DNA of 22,155 bases from Zelonia costaricensis (GCA_030849075.1 JASAOO010003104.1:1-22155); one strand, 5' to 3'. Positions 6,884-15,600 are shown, numbered from the stretch's first letter. A program made the numbers and translations. The notes: generated by a model not told the origin, from the sequence alone.

Positions 6884-9800
6884 CTACTTGGTAGCCGCCA
6901 CGGCGCTGACAGCGGAGCTGGTGCGGTTCGAGCGCGGCACCGCCGCAGACGCCGGCTTCGCCTCCCTCCCCGGCCCCGCCGTCACCCGCTGCAGCTGCCT
7001 CACGCGCTGCAGGTGGAACTTGCGGGCCTCTTGCAGGCTCTCGATGCGGTTGTCGAACTCGGCGAGTTGCTGGCCGGCGTCGGCGAACATGTGGTGGAAC
7101 GTCTCGAGCTGCTGCAGCTTCTCCTCCATGTCGCGCCGTTCCTGCTCGAGCACGGGACGCCTGCCGTCGTCTGGCGTCGTCGTCTGCAGCTCCGTGCGCA
7201 CCTCTGACAGCCGCCGCGTGAAGCCCTCCCTGGCGCGGTGCCACTTGGGGGCGTCCGTCGTCTGCGCCGAGAGCAACACACGGCGGCACTCCTGCAGCTC
7301 CGCCAGCTCCCGGCCCATCTGCCCGAGCTCCGCCAGCGCCTCCACGACGGCAGCCTGTGGCCCCGCACTGTCTGCCGACTTGCGGGCCGAGGCACCGTCG
7401 CTCAAACGGCGCCGGTCACGCCGGCGCTGCAGCACAGCGGGCGGAGACGACCGAGTAGCGGCACCGTCGAGGCCGGGCGACGGCGTGAGCGCCCCTGCCG
7501 CCGCGGAGGCTGTGCGCTGAGAGAGCGGCGGCTGCGACGGTGGCGGCGTCACCTGCGTCTGCGATGGGGGCTGCGTCATCAGCAGCTGCGACGGGGGCTG
7601 GGTCTGCGTCAGCGTCTGCTGGCTTGCGAGCCGCTTGCGTGTGCGGGCGATGGCGGCCTCCTTGCGCTCCACCTGCTGCTGCAGCAGCGCCATTTGTGCA
7701 CTGGTGTGCTGAAGCTGCCGCTGCAGCTGTGCCACCTCCTGCTGGTGCGCCGCCGTGAGCTGCTCCGCCGTCTTCTGCGTCGTGCGAGCGCGCTGTCGCT
7801 GCCGCGTGAGCTCCTCGCGCAGCCCCGTGACGGTCTCCTGCAGCTGGCGAGTGCGGTCGAGGTCCTCCTGCCGCTCCCGCACCCGCTGCGTCGCCTCCTT
7901 CACGCGTCGCCGGTACTCGGCCGCTTTCTCCTCCGCACGTTTTAGGCGCTCCTCGTACGTGGTGTGCAACTTCGCCTTCTCCTGCTCCCGCTGCTCCCGC
8001 GCCATCTCTGACTGCTCGAGCCGCGTCTCCGCCTCGCGTAGCTCGGCGCGGAGGGTCTCTTGGTCCGTCACGGTGCGCTGCAGCTCCTTCTCGTAGTGCG
8101 AGAGCTGCGCCGACACATCGCCGTTCTCCTTCTGCAGCTGCGCAATAAGCGCCTCCTTCGCCGCAATCTCCTCCGTCAGCTTCTTCACCGTGGGCCCGTC
8201 CGTCACGACGAGCGCCGCCTCCAGCAGCGCCGAGTCGCGCGCCTTCTGCGCCCGCATCGCCGTCAGCGCCTCCCGCTCCACCTCCAGCGTTTCCAGCCGC
8301 GCCAAGTTCTGCGTCCGCGGCGGCGGTCCAGTGGCGGCGGAGCCGACGCTGTCGCCGTCGCCGCTCTCGTCCGGCGAGGACGAGGACTCGCCGGCGGTGG
8401 ACCGCGACGCCGCGGCGGCCTCGAGCTCCGCAACGCGCGCCTCCAGCTCCTTGCGCCGCTCCGCCTCCACCATTGTGTTGTACTCGGCGTTGAAGAGGTC
8501 ACTCTCGAGTCGCTGCGTGAGCTGACGCTCGCGCTGCAGCAACGCGCGCAGACTGGCCACCTCCGCGGCCAGCGCGGCGGTGTGGGCTGAGGCCGATGCG
8601 CCGTCGCCGGGGCGGGGCACCGGCGACACGCTGGTCAGCCGCTGCTGTGCCTCCTCCAGCTGCTCGCGCAGGAAGGCGATCGTCTGCTCGGCGTCGGCCG
8701 TGGTGTTCGCGGCGGCGATGCCGAGGTGCGGGTCGATGTGGATGTGCTTTGCGCGGTCCGCGTACTTGAGCGTGTTGAGCGTCTCCTCGAGCGAGGACGA
8801 GTGTGGGGCGACGCAGGCGATCATCGCGGTGCGGGAGTTGCCGCCCAGCATCGGCTGCAGCAGCCGGGTAAGCTTGGAGGAGCGGTACGGCACGTGCGAC
8901 TTCTTGTCGCACAGCGCCACAATAACGTTCCCGAGGGCCAGCAGGCCGCTGTTGATGTTGATGCCCTCCCGCATGCGCGCCGCAGCGGTGCCAGCGGGCA
9001 GCAGTGCCGTCTCCGCGGCTGCCGCCTCACCACCAGCGCGCTCCGACGAGCCTGCCACTCCGTGCGACTTCTTGAGCCGTTCACTGCCTGCGAGGTCCAC
9101 GAAGCAGCAGCGCGAGCAGAGGCCGCGGCGCTGCAGCTTCAGCGTCACCACGCAGTGCGACCGCGAGCTCGTCGCGTTCATCAGCGTGGACGCCGTCTTG
9201 CGGTTGCCGATGGCGCCGTCGATGAGGGCGATGAGCTCAGTCTCCGTGTGCACCGGCGCCTCGGTCAGGCCGACCACGAACACGCCGCCGTTGGGGTCCT
9301 CGCGGAGGCTCAGGCCGCTGCCCGCGGACGCGGAGGTGGCGGACGGCGCGGCGAACTGGCCTGAAGAGCGCCGGTCGTGCGCACGGCCGCTGCACGGCTG
9401 CAGCGAGGGGCGCCTGCGCGGCTGCGAGGCGTGGCGGCTCCGGCTGGGCTGCCGTGATCGGCCGCCGGGACCGGGTGTGGCGGAACGGTACGACGCGGGG
9501 GCGGCGGGGGCGGCTGGGGCGAGGAGGTCGTTGACTACCTCGTTGTACACCTCGAGGACGCTGAGCGACGTGCGAAAGCCGCCTTCTGCGAGCGAGGCGG
9601 GGCTGGAGACGGTGGGGCCGACGCTGCTCTCGCTCGCCGACTCTTCGGACAGGCGGCAGAAGATCTCCTGCACCGTATCGTGGAGCAGCGCGGCCATCGT
9701 GAATGTCTTGCCGGCGCCGGTCTGCCCGTAGGCGATGGTGGACGCGTGGAAGCCGCTCAGGAACGCATCCGCGAGCGGCTGGCCCAGTGCCACGTACACG

Positions 9801-9958
9801 TCATCTGAAGACGCATTTCCGTCGAATACGTGGTCAAACGCAAATGTGCGCGCCTCGCCCACGACGACGCGGTTCTCGGCGACGGCAACGCAAGCCGCCC
9901 TGTCCTCGTGCGGCAGGAAGGGGCGCACCCGCGCCGCCACGGTGATGCGCTCCGACAT
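6884..9958 (-). CDS. Kinesin with N-terminal motor and long coiled coil
   Basis: A 1024-residue microtubule motor. The motor domain occupies about 5-405: RVRPF at 10-14, P-loop GQTGAGKT at 78-85, switch I NATSSRSH at 261-268, switch II DLAGSE at 288-293, and the HVPYRSSKLTRLLQPMLGGN segment near 355-374, so all ATPase motifs are intact. Two insertions stand out: about 148-214, a Ser/Arg/Pro-rich stretch after EVYNEVVNDLL, and about 297-328, an Ala/Gly-rich stretch in loop L11 between switch II and the INSGLLALGNV helix. After the motor, heptad-rich coiled coil runs from about 423 to 790 (breaks near 530-600), followed by a Gln/Pro/Ser-rich stretch with repeated PPSQ, then another helical region. 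The start at 9958 places RVRPF as in other kinesins; the frame continues upstream to 10195 but without domain content. It is a plus-end type layout, perhaps kinesin-4-like, but I cannot fix the family. Confidence 0.95.
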   Translation of the reverse strand: MSERITVAARVRPFLPHEDRAACVAVAENRVVVGEARTFAFDHVFDGNASSDDVYVALGQPLADAFLSGFHASTIAYGQTGAGKTFTMAALLHDTVQEIFCRLSEESASESSVGPTVSSPASLAEGGFRTSLSVLEVYNEVVNDLLAPAAPAAPASYRSATPGPGGRSRQPSRSRHASQPRRRPSLQPCSGRAHDRRSSGQFAAPSATSASAGSGLSLREDPNGGVFVVGLTEAPVHTETELIALIDGAIGNRKTASTLMNATSSRSHCVVTLKLQRRGLCSRCCFVDLAGSERLKKSHGVAGSSERAGGEAAAAETALLPAGTAAARMREGININSGLLALGNVIVALCDKKSHVPYRSSKLTRLLQPMLGGNSRTAMIACVAPHSSSLEETLNTLKYADRAKHIHIDPHLGIAAANTTADAEQTIAFLREQLEEAQQRLTSVSPVPRPGDGASASAHTAALAAEVASLRALLQRERQLTQRLESDLFNAEYNTMVEAERRKELEARVAELEAAAASRSTAGESSSSPDESGDGDSVGSAATGPPPRTQNLARLETLEVEREALTAMRAQKARDSALLEAALVVTDGPTVKKLTEEIAAKEALIAQLQKENGDVSAQLSHYEKELQRTVTDQETLRAELREAETRLEQSEMAREQREQEKAKLHTTYEERLKRAEEKAAEYRRRVKEATQRVRERQEDLDRTRQLQETVTGLREELTRQRQRARTTQKTAEQLTAAHQQEVAQLQRQLQHTSAQMALLQQQVERKEAAIARTRKRLASQQTLTQTQPPSQLLMTQPPSQTQVTPPPSQPPLSQRTASAAAGALTPSPGLDGAATRSSPPAVLQRRRDRRRLSDGASARKSADSAGPQAAVVEALAELGQMGRELAELQECRRVLLSAQTTDAPKWHRAREGFTRRLSEVRTELQTTTPDDGRRPVLEQERRDMEEKLQQLETFHHMFADAGQQLAEFDNRIESLQEARKFHLQRVRQLQRVTAGPGREAKPASAAVPRSNRTSSAVSAVAATK

Positions 9959-10065
9959 GGCCAGCGGAGGACGAGCAGCAGGCCAGAAAGCAAAAAGAAG
10001 CGAAAAAGGCACGGCACGAATCAAGTACGCCTGCAGTCGCCTCGATGCACTGCGAAGCGAGTGTT

Positions 10066-10132
10066 CTGCAGCAGGGGGGAGCAAGAAGGGAGTGGAGAAA
10101 AGGAAGAGAGGGGGGTGGGGGGTGGGGGCGGG
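10066..10132 (-). promoter_or_regulatory. Candidate spliced-leader acceptor of the kinesin gene
   Basis: In the minus sense an unusually long C/T tract (10132-10076) is followed by CTGCTGCAG, with AG at 10067-10066, 108 bases before the ATG. A second T-rich tract (about 10010-9960) abuts the ATG but has no AG before it; the first AG after it lies in codon 3. Because the motor domain needs the ATG at 9958, the upstream acceptor is preferred and the second tract would be part of the leader. Confidence 0.45.
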
Positions 10133-10228
10133 CCCTGCGTAGGGCGCCGCTCCCTTGGGCAAGACGCAAACGAAATAGGCAACGTTGACACGCACCGTTT
10201 AGAGGAACCGCCACCGCACTGCCTGGAG

Positions 10229-10272
10229 GTGGGATGGGAGGGGGGGGGGGGGAGGGGGCGGGGGCGGCGGGG
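10229..10272 (+). repeat. Long G tract
   Basis: Runs of G, one of fourteen bases, interrupted by single A or C, in the spacer upstream of the kinesin. It is a strong candidate for a G-quadruplex on the template strand; a similar cluster sits at 10109-10133. The C-rich complement may act as part of the splicing tract. Confidence 0.65.
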
Positions 10273-10431
10273 CAGCTGCTAAAACTGCACGCGGAGCTGC
10301 AACGCCGCTTCCCTCAGCTCAGCGCGTGACGGCTGAGGACGTCAACTGTAAAGAGGGTGGCGGTGAAGATGGATAGGGCCTTGGCGCAGCGCAGCACAAC
10401 GCACGCACCCGCCTGTGCCACTAACAGCGGC

Positions 10432-10484
10432 GTGTGTGTGTGTGTATGTGTGTGTGTGTGTGTGACTGTGTGTATGTGTGTGTG
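10432..10484 (+). repeat. GT microsatellite
   Basis: About 53 bases of GT repeat with TATG and GACTG interruptions, in the spacer between the F-x-P repeat gene and the kinesin. Confidence 0.88.
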
Positions 10485-11141
10485 CTGCCGCGGCGAGGGG
10501 CGGGGGTGTTAAGGGTTCACAAGGTAATGGGCGGTGCCACGCTGAAGGGTTGCAGAGAAGCAAGCAATGACGGGGTGGGGGCAGAGCGAGGGAGAGAGAG
10601 TTGGGTTTGCGGTCTAGCTGCCCTTCGCCACGCGAGTGCATCGGCGCTGTGTCACAGGGGAGCATAGAAGAGCGGCCAGCTCACCCGTGGAGTGGAGCAG
10701 TGCCACGCCTGCCTCGCGGCCCGGCCTCCTGTTGTGTTCGCCGCCGCAGCGTGCGCACGGCTCCGTGAAGTGAATACCACCATGCAGGGCGGCGCACGAC
10801 GGCGATGGGGAGTGCGGCGGATGCAGTGACGCACCAAGCGCAAGAAGTACCGCCCCTGCCATCCTCACATGCGCTTTCCATCGAGCCAGTTGCATCTTCA
10901 TGCTGTGCATTCGCCGCACGCATCCCACGCGAAGGCGCAGGGGTGTGCCTCAGGACTGCTCGCTGCAGAGAGTCGGCAGAGACTGTGCGTCCGTGTGTGC
11001 GGTGCTCTCCACGCCTGCCTGACTCGTCCCGGCGGCAGGCGGCGCTCATTTTGACATCTAAAACTCTTGTAGTCTCCCCTCGAAGCACACCGTCTCACGT
11101 CGCGCTGTGGCATGGCATGACGAGGGCATCGGCTCCGCAGC

Positions 11142-13286
11142 TCACAGCGCCCCCGACGACAACGCGGGGCCCCGTGCCGTGGCGGAGAGGGGCCGGCAAC
11201 GCAGCGGCCGCCTCCACGGCGGTGCTGCAGCGCCGCCGTCCACGGGAGCGGCACTTTGGGCTGCGCGCCAAACGTACGCCCCACGCGCCGACGCGGCCGC
11301 TGGTGGCTGGCGCACCACGTACGACGGCGGCGATGACTCTGCCGACGGCACGTCCGGCTGCGACACCCGCGAGAAGGAGGATGCCGTTAGGGAGGTGCTG
11401 GGCAGGGGCCGCACCCAGTGCTGCTCGAAAACGTCTTCCTCCTCCTCCGCGTCGCCCGCCTCCTGCGCCTCGTCGGGGTCCGCGAATTCGTCGGCGTGCG
11501 GCGAGGCACGCGAGCTCGCCGCCTCGCTGCGTCCCGCCGCACTCTCCGACCGTCGCTGCCGCGGCGGCGAGGCACGGCTGGCGGTGCGCATCGACGTCCC
11601 GCTGTCATCGACGGGCGTGCGGGCGTACTGCGGCCGCCACCACTGCGCCGCTTCGGCCCGCTGCCGACGCGCCGCTGCCTGGCGCTCCAGGAAGGTCTCC
11701 ACGCCCCACGCCGGCCTCGCATCGCCGCGGGGCAGCGGAAAGACGGGGTCAACGTGCGGCTGGAAGGAGCACACCTCAGCCGCAGTCTCGTCCGCCTCGT
11801 TGCGCAACTCGGCCAGGCGGCGTTCGCGCTGCTGGGCCCACAGCGCCGTCCGCTCCTCCACCGACATGGTCGCGTAGCCGGCGCGGCGGTGGGGTGGACG
11901 CCCCGCCTTGGGCCGGAAGGTGCACGCCTCCGCCTCCTGTCGCCGCCGCTCCTCCAGCGCCTGCCGCACCGCCTCCGTCCGGCGCGTCTCGGCACGGCGC
12001 CACAGCAGCTGCCGCGCCTCCTCGGCGCTGCGAGCCGCGCCGCTCGCCTGCAGCCCCGCCACCTGCCGCCGCCAGAGCGACTCTGAGGTCGCACTCACGC
12101 TTGGGGCGAACGTGAGCGGCGCCTGCGCCTCCACGTCACGCGCCGTCACGACTTTCTTCTTGTGCGTCGCCGGCTTCGGTGCGGGGTCTGCGGTTGTGTC
12201 GGCACTGCCGGGGTACAGCCGACTGCCCGGGCTGCTGCCCAGCGCGGCGGGGCGGCCGGCCAGCGCGAGTTGACGCCGGCGCTCCTCGACGATGCGGCGC
12301 GAGGCCTCGCTGATCGCCGGCTGCCCCGTGACGGGCGGCGCCGCGGCGGGCTTGCGGAACCGCGACACGTGGTGCGGGTTGCGGTGGAGACGCTCGTACG
12401 GGTCTGCGTCCGCCTCCCCCTCAGCCGCGTGGTACTGCCGCGACAGCGCCGCTGACTGCGCCGACAGCTGCGGTGCGAAGGTGCAGTGCAGAGCCGCCGC
12501 CTCATCAAACAGCACCGGACGCGTCGCGCTTCGGGTGCGGCGGGTGTGCCGGTCGTACAGGCGACTCACGACGTCCTCGGCAAAGTCGATGTGCGCGGCG
12601 TGGGCGGAGATGGCGGGCGAGAACGCGCGGCGCCCGCCGACCCTCGCACCAGCGTCGCTGCAGCCCGCAGAGGCGGGGTAGGCCTGCTCGAAGGCGGCCT
12701 GGTGGCGCTGCCGGCGCGCCTCAGCCTCGGCCATGAGCGACACCTCCACCGGCACGCCGCTGCGCTCTGCCCGGGCCTTCTCCGCCGCGTATGCGGAGAT
12801 GCGCGGCGCCGCAGACACGGTGCTCAGCTCGGTGCGGGTTGCCTCCAGCTGCGCCCGCGCCTGCCGAGCCCGCTGCTGCTCGCCCCACCGCATGAGGGCA
12901 GCGGTCACATCGCCGTCGCTGCGGCGCGCGTGGGCCGCGCGGGCGGAGATGGCGGGTGCGAAGGAGCACTCGGCCGCCTCCTGCGCCGCCCGCCGTCTCG
13001 CCTCCTCCTGCGCTTCCTCCTCGATGAGCGCCAGGCGCTTCTGGTGCAGCTCGTGCAGCCGCGCCCCGATCGACGCCTCCTGCCGCGCCACAGACGTCTT
13101 GCCGATGCGCTCCGCGTGGGCGGAGATGTTCGGCCTGAAGGGGGCGTGCCGCGCCTCGCGGGCCGCCTGCTCCTGACGCAGCAGCTCCACGTGCTCGCGG
13201 TAGCGCTGCCCGGCGAGCTGGAGGTACTCCACCACCTCGCCCGCCTCGGAGCCGCCGCCCCCCTGCTGTCGCTGCACGACAGCCAT
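11142..13286 (-). CDS. Protein with degenerate F-x-P-x-I-S-A repeats, possibly cytoskeletal
   Basis: A 714-residue protein that I do not recognise by name. Its hallmark is a short motif of the form [CAST]-F-x-P-x-[IVL]-S-A, seen at 50-56 (FRPNISA), 109-115 (FAPAISA), 159-165 (AAPRISA), 222-228 (FSPAISA), 270-276 (FAPQLSA) and 393-399 (FAPSVSA), with decayed forms near 322, 457 and 508. Spacing is roughly 50-70 residues, and each motif is followed by Arg/Glu/Ala-rich helical sequence, many of it long charged helix (for example 84-106, 430-456). The last 150 residues are Ser/Pro/Ala-rich and likely disordered. No signal peptide or membrane span is seen. The frame is open to 13448; the Met at 13286 lies just after a pyrimidine tract with AG, so it is preferred. 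Short hydrophobic motifs between charged helices suggest a structural or microtubule-associated protein; this is inference. Confidence 0.85.
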   Translation of the reverse strand: MAVVQRQQGGGGSEAGEVVEYLQLAGQRYREHVELLRQEQAAREARHAPFRPNISAHAERIGKTSVARQEASIGARLHELHQKRLALIEEEAQEEARRRAAQEAAECSFAPAISARAAHARRSDGDVTAALMRWGEQQRARQARAQLEATRTELSTVSAAPRISAYAAEKARAERSGVPVEVSLMAEAEARRQRHQAAFEQAYPASAGCSDAGARVGGRRAFSPAISAHAAHIDFAEDVVSRLYDRHTRRTRSATRPVLFDEAAALHCTFAPQLSAQSAALSRQYHAAEGEADADPYERLHRNPHHVSRFRKPAAAPPVTGQPAISEASRRIVEERRRQLALAGRPAALGSSPGSRLYPGSADTTADPAPKPATHKKKVVTARDVEAQAPLTFAPSVSATSESLWRRQVAGLQASGAARSAEEARQLLWRRAETRRTEAVRQALEERRRQEAEACTFRPKAGRPPHRRAGYATMSVEERTALWAQQRERRLAELRNEADETAAEVCSFQPHVDPVFPLPRGDARPAWGVETFLERQAAARRQRAEAAQWWRPQYARTPVDDSGTSMRTASRASPPRQRRSESAAGRSEAASSRASPHADEFADPDEAQEAGDAEEEEDVFEQHWVRPLPSTSLTASSFSRVSQPDVPSAESSPPSYVVRQPPAAASARGAYVWRAAQSAAPVDGGAAAPPWRRPLRCRPLSATARGPALSSGAL

Positions 13287-13318
13287 GCGTTGCCCCACAG
13301 GCCGGGCGCTGAGGACCT

Positions 13319-13370
13319 CTTGAAGAAAACAGACAGGCGCGAGTAGAGGGAGGGAGGTAGCAGGAAGCGT
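13319..13370 (-). promoter_or_regulatory. Candidate spliced-leader acceptor of the F-x-P repeat gene
   Basis: In the minus sense a pyrimidine-rich tract (13370-13322, including TACCTCCCTCCCTCTAC and TGTTTTCTTC) leads to AAG with AG at 13320-13319, 33 bases before the ATG at 13286. The in-frame Met at 13448 lies upstream of this tract and would be removed by splicing here. Confidence 0.5.
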
Positions 13371-13547
13371 GCGGGTCTCGCGCGTCGATGCGGACGCCAG
13401 CGGCGGCACACTGCAGGGCGGCGACGCAAAACGCAGGGCACGCCGCACCGCAGCAGGGCGCCGGGGTGCGCAGTCGGTGAAGATGGTTGTGAGCTTGGTG
13501 GGCAGCGGAGGGGGTGTCGAGGAGCCGAAAAGGGCAACAAGCCGAGC

Positions 13548-13601
13548 GTGTGTGTGTGTGTGTGTGGGGGTGGGTGGGTGGGTGTGTGTGTGTGTGTGTG
13601 T
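13548..13601 (+). repeat. GT microsatellite with GGGT core
   Basis: Two GT runs flank a short GGGTGGGTGGGT array, so the tract combines a dinucleotide repeat with a four-run G motif. It lies in the leader side of the spacer before the F-x-P repeat gene. Confidence 0.88.
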
Positions 13602-14377
13602 CTAAAGCGCAGCGGCGCCGCTGACTTCACTGTCGAATAGGCGAGATGTGCGCGGCCCTGCCGCTGTCGTGCGCGCATGCATGTGAGAGGGGGGGGAGTA
13701 GTACGTAGACTGTGACAGGGTGAGCACGTGCGTGGGCGGTCAGGCAGGGGAGGAGGAGGGAGCAGCATGGCTCACACACGTCCGTGGGCCAGAGAAGGGA
13801 GGAAAGGGGTGGGCGCTCTGCCGCCTGCGGCTACCACGCAGAGGAGTGCGTTGTGAGGAAGCGCTGCAGAGCCGCAGCGATGGCCACGGCCGCCGCCGCT
13901 GTCGTCCAACGGCCCACCCGCACCCGCCTCCCGGCAAGCAGCGCCGCCCTTCCTCGCTCCCTCTCTCGTGTCCCCGTCTGAGCGTGGGGTCGTGGCGACA
14001 CGCGCCGCCCTCGCCTCCACACTCCGCGCACCCCAGCTGCGGAGTGCGAAAAAACGTGCGCGCCGCCCTCCCGCGGGCGGCTGACCATTTGCCGAGATTG
14101 AGGGGGGGCCGCGGTTGCGCACCGCACCCGTGCGGCGGGGCTGTCCAAGCAGAGATGCACGGCGGTCCCCACTACCGCGCATCGGGGGCGGGACAGGTGG
14201 AATAAAGCGTACGACCCATTACGTTTCTGTGGAGGGACGGGTGCGCCTCTCTCGCGGCCGCGCCCTCCCCCTCGCACGGCAGAGCCGCCGCCAAGCTACA
14301 GCACTGCAGTACTGCGCGAGGTGAGGAGGAGGACGCGGAAGGACCAGGAGGGCGACAGGGCGCGCTGTGGATGCCAT

Positions 14378-14977
14378 TCAGCGGTCCCGCACAATGTCGT
14401 CCTCTATCTCCTTGCGCAGCTGGCGGTTGCGAGCCTGGGCGGCCTCGAGGGCCTCCAAGGTTTGACTGATGGGAATCGCGAGGGTGCGGTAGCGCTCCTC
14501 GGCCCGGTCCACCCCGACGCGGCAGGCGCGGTAGATCTCGTAGAGGAGGACACACACCGTGATGAACAGCGCGTAGACGAGCACGTCGGCGATGGCGTTG
14601 CGGCTGCGGAGGTGCAGGCGGAGCCCCAGCAGCCCCCACGCGTAGTACCGCCGCGCCAAGCCTTGTCTCATGCGCCGTGCAAGCCGCCACCACGGCGTCC
14701 TCTGCGCTGCGGCGTCGACGGTGGTGAGGCCGCGGTGCAGTCGCAGCAGCCGCAGCCCGTACGTGACGCTCTCGCTGAGCGAGTTGACGGTGAGGCAGTG
14801 CTGCATCATGGCGCCGTCCTCGCCCGCTTTCAGCAGACGGCGGTAGAGGCTGCGCATCGCCGCCGGCCCCGACGCGTCTGGGTGCATCGCGGAGGTGGGG
14901 GCGGGAGACACGGCAGGGTGCACGTCCGTGGCGGACGCCGCCCCTGCAGCGCAGAGAAGGCGTCGGCAGCACCGCAT
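14378..14977 (-). CDS. Small single-pass membrane protein of unknown function
   Basis: A 199-residue protein I do not recognise. The N-terminal 40 residues are Ala/Pro/Ser-rich with a start (MRCCRRLLCAAGAASA) that could be a weak targeting sequence. Residues 41-125 are basic and amphipathic, with LRLLRLHRG at 76-83 and an Arg/Trp/Tyr-rich stretch at 96-125. A clear hydrophobic span covers 129-148 (ADVLVYALFITVCVLLYEIY), followed by a charged helical tail (155-199) with coiled-coil character ending in acidic and basic residues. The ATG at 14977 is only 12 bases from a candidate AG acceptor, so it would be the first ATG in the message; Met31 and Met41 remain possible starts. The LRLLRLHRG helix recalls PEX11-type glycosomal membrane proteins faintly, but the tail after the membrane span does not fit and I do not claim it. 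A competing minus frame at 14172-14972 is Arg/Pro/Ala-rich and lacks such structure. Confidence 0.75.
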   Translation of the reverse strand: MRCCRRLLCAAGAASATDVHPAVSPAPTSAMHPDASGPAAMRSLYRRLLKAGEDGAMMQHCLTVNSLSESVTYGLRLLRLHRGLTTVDAAAQRTPWWRLARRMRQGLARRYYAWGLLGLRLHLRSRNAIADVLVYALFITVCVLLYEIYRACRVGVDRAEERYRTLAIPISQTLEALEAAQARNRQLRKEIEDDIVRDR

Positions 14978-14989
14978 GTCCCTGAAGCG

Positions 14990-15030
14990 CTCAAACAGCG
15001 GGAAGCAAAGACAGCGAGGGAAGTGTGGAA
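14990..15030 (-). promoter_or_regulatory. Candidate spliced-leader acceptor of the small membrane protein gene
   Basis: In the minus sense an interrupted pyrimidine tract (CTTCCCTCGCTGTCTTTGC and following) is followed by TTTGAG with AG at 14991-14990, leaving a native leader of only 12 bases before the ATG at 14977. Confidence 0.45.
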
Positions 15031-15317
15031 TGTATTTCCACGTGCAGCGGTGGAGTGTGCAAGGGCGGTGTGGAGTGTGGCGCTGCTAGTTAGGAGTTGT
15101 ACCACGGCGCGCGTGCAAGAAAGGGTGGGGGAGGTCGAGGGAGGGCACAGGGGCACAAGGAGGGCAGCATTCATGCGCCCCACGGAGGTGGGCGTCGGCT
15201 GGTGGCACGCCCCCGCGGCTGTACTGCTGGCGGCTGCCATGCACAGAAGGCAGTGACACACCGCACGGCACGCCGCAGCCTGCGGCACTCGCCAGCCCCC
15301 TTCTACGCACCACGCGC

Positions 15318-15448
15318 GGGGGGGGGGAGGGGGGGGGGGCGGAAGCCGAACCTTTAGAGGCGCTGTGACCTCCGTGCCTGGTGNGAGGATGGAGCAGGCC
15401 AGCACCGTCCTCCTCTGCGCACGCTGTACTCGGCGGGGGGGGGGGGGG
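15318..15448 (+). repeat. Two long G tracts flanking an ambiguous base
   Basis: G-dominated tracts at 15318-15342 and 15432-15448, the second an unbroken run of about fifteen G. The only undetermined base of the window is at 15384 between them. Long homopolymers of this kind are prone to sequencing length errors. Confidence 0.8.
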
Positions 15449-15600
15449 CAGCGGCGTACATTGGCGTTCGCAGGGTCTCGTTCGTTTTCTTTTCTCGTTC
15501 ATGCAGCGATGCGTGGCGCACGTGGATGACCCCTCCTGGTCACCGAGAGCGACGGGAGGCAGTGGCACGCAGAAGCACAAGCCACCTTCCCGCCACAACA

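Larger units (their letters stand above)
9959..11141. other. Spacer between F-x-P repeat protein and kinesin
   Basis: About 1.2 kb without a convincing gene. The part from 11141 to about 10610 has balanced composition and no simple repeats, unlike other spacers; it directly follows the stop codon of the upstream gene and is a candidate SIDER-type retroposon remnant in a 3' untranslated region. The short minus frame at 10614-10928 reads Cys/His/Arg-rich sequence without a known domain. A GT tract sits at 10432-10484, G runs at 10229-10272 and 10109-10133, and the kinesin splice region lies at about 10066-10132. Confidence 0.65.
13287..14377. other. Spacer between membrane protein gene and F-x-P repeat gene
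   Basis: About 1.1 kb without a convincing gene. It contains the 3' untranslated region of the small membrane protein gene and the leader of the repeat-protein gene. A GT tract lies at 13548-13601. Frames through 13720-14324 on both strands are rich in Arg, Ala, Pro and His and are judged to be GC by-products. No RNA gene was recognised. Confidence 0.65.

Noticed and set aside
8580..9731. A 383-codon plus-strand frame opposite the kinesin motor.
   Set aside because: Antisense shadow of the motor domain; Ser/Arg/Ala-rich and without structure.
10614..10928. A 104-codon minus frame with Cys/His-rich sequence after the F-x-P repeat gene.
   Set aside because: The CARCGGEH segment recalls a zinc motif, but it is isolated, short and lies in a likely 3' untranslated or repeat-derived block.
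14172..14972. A 266-codon minus frame overlapping the small membrane protein gene.
   Set aside because: Arg/Ala/Pro-rich with no hydrophobic core. The 199-codon frame has a clear membrane span and a start next to a splice acceptor.
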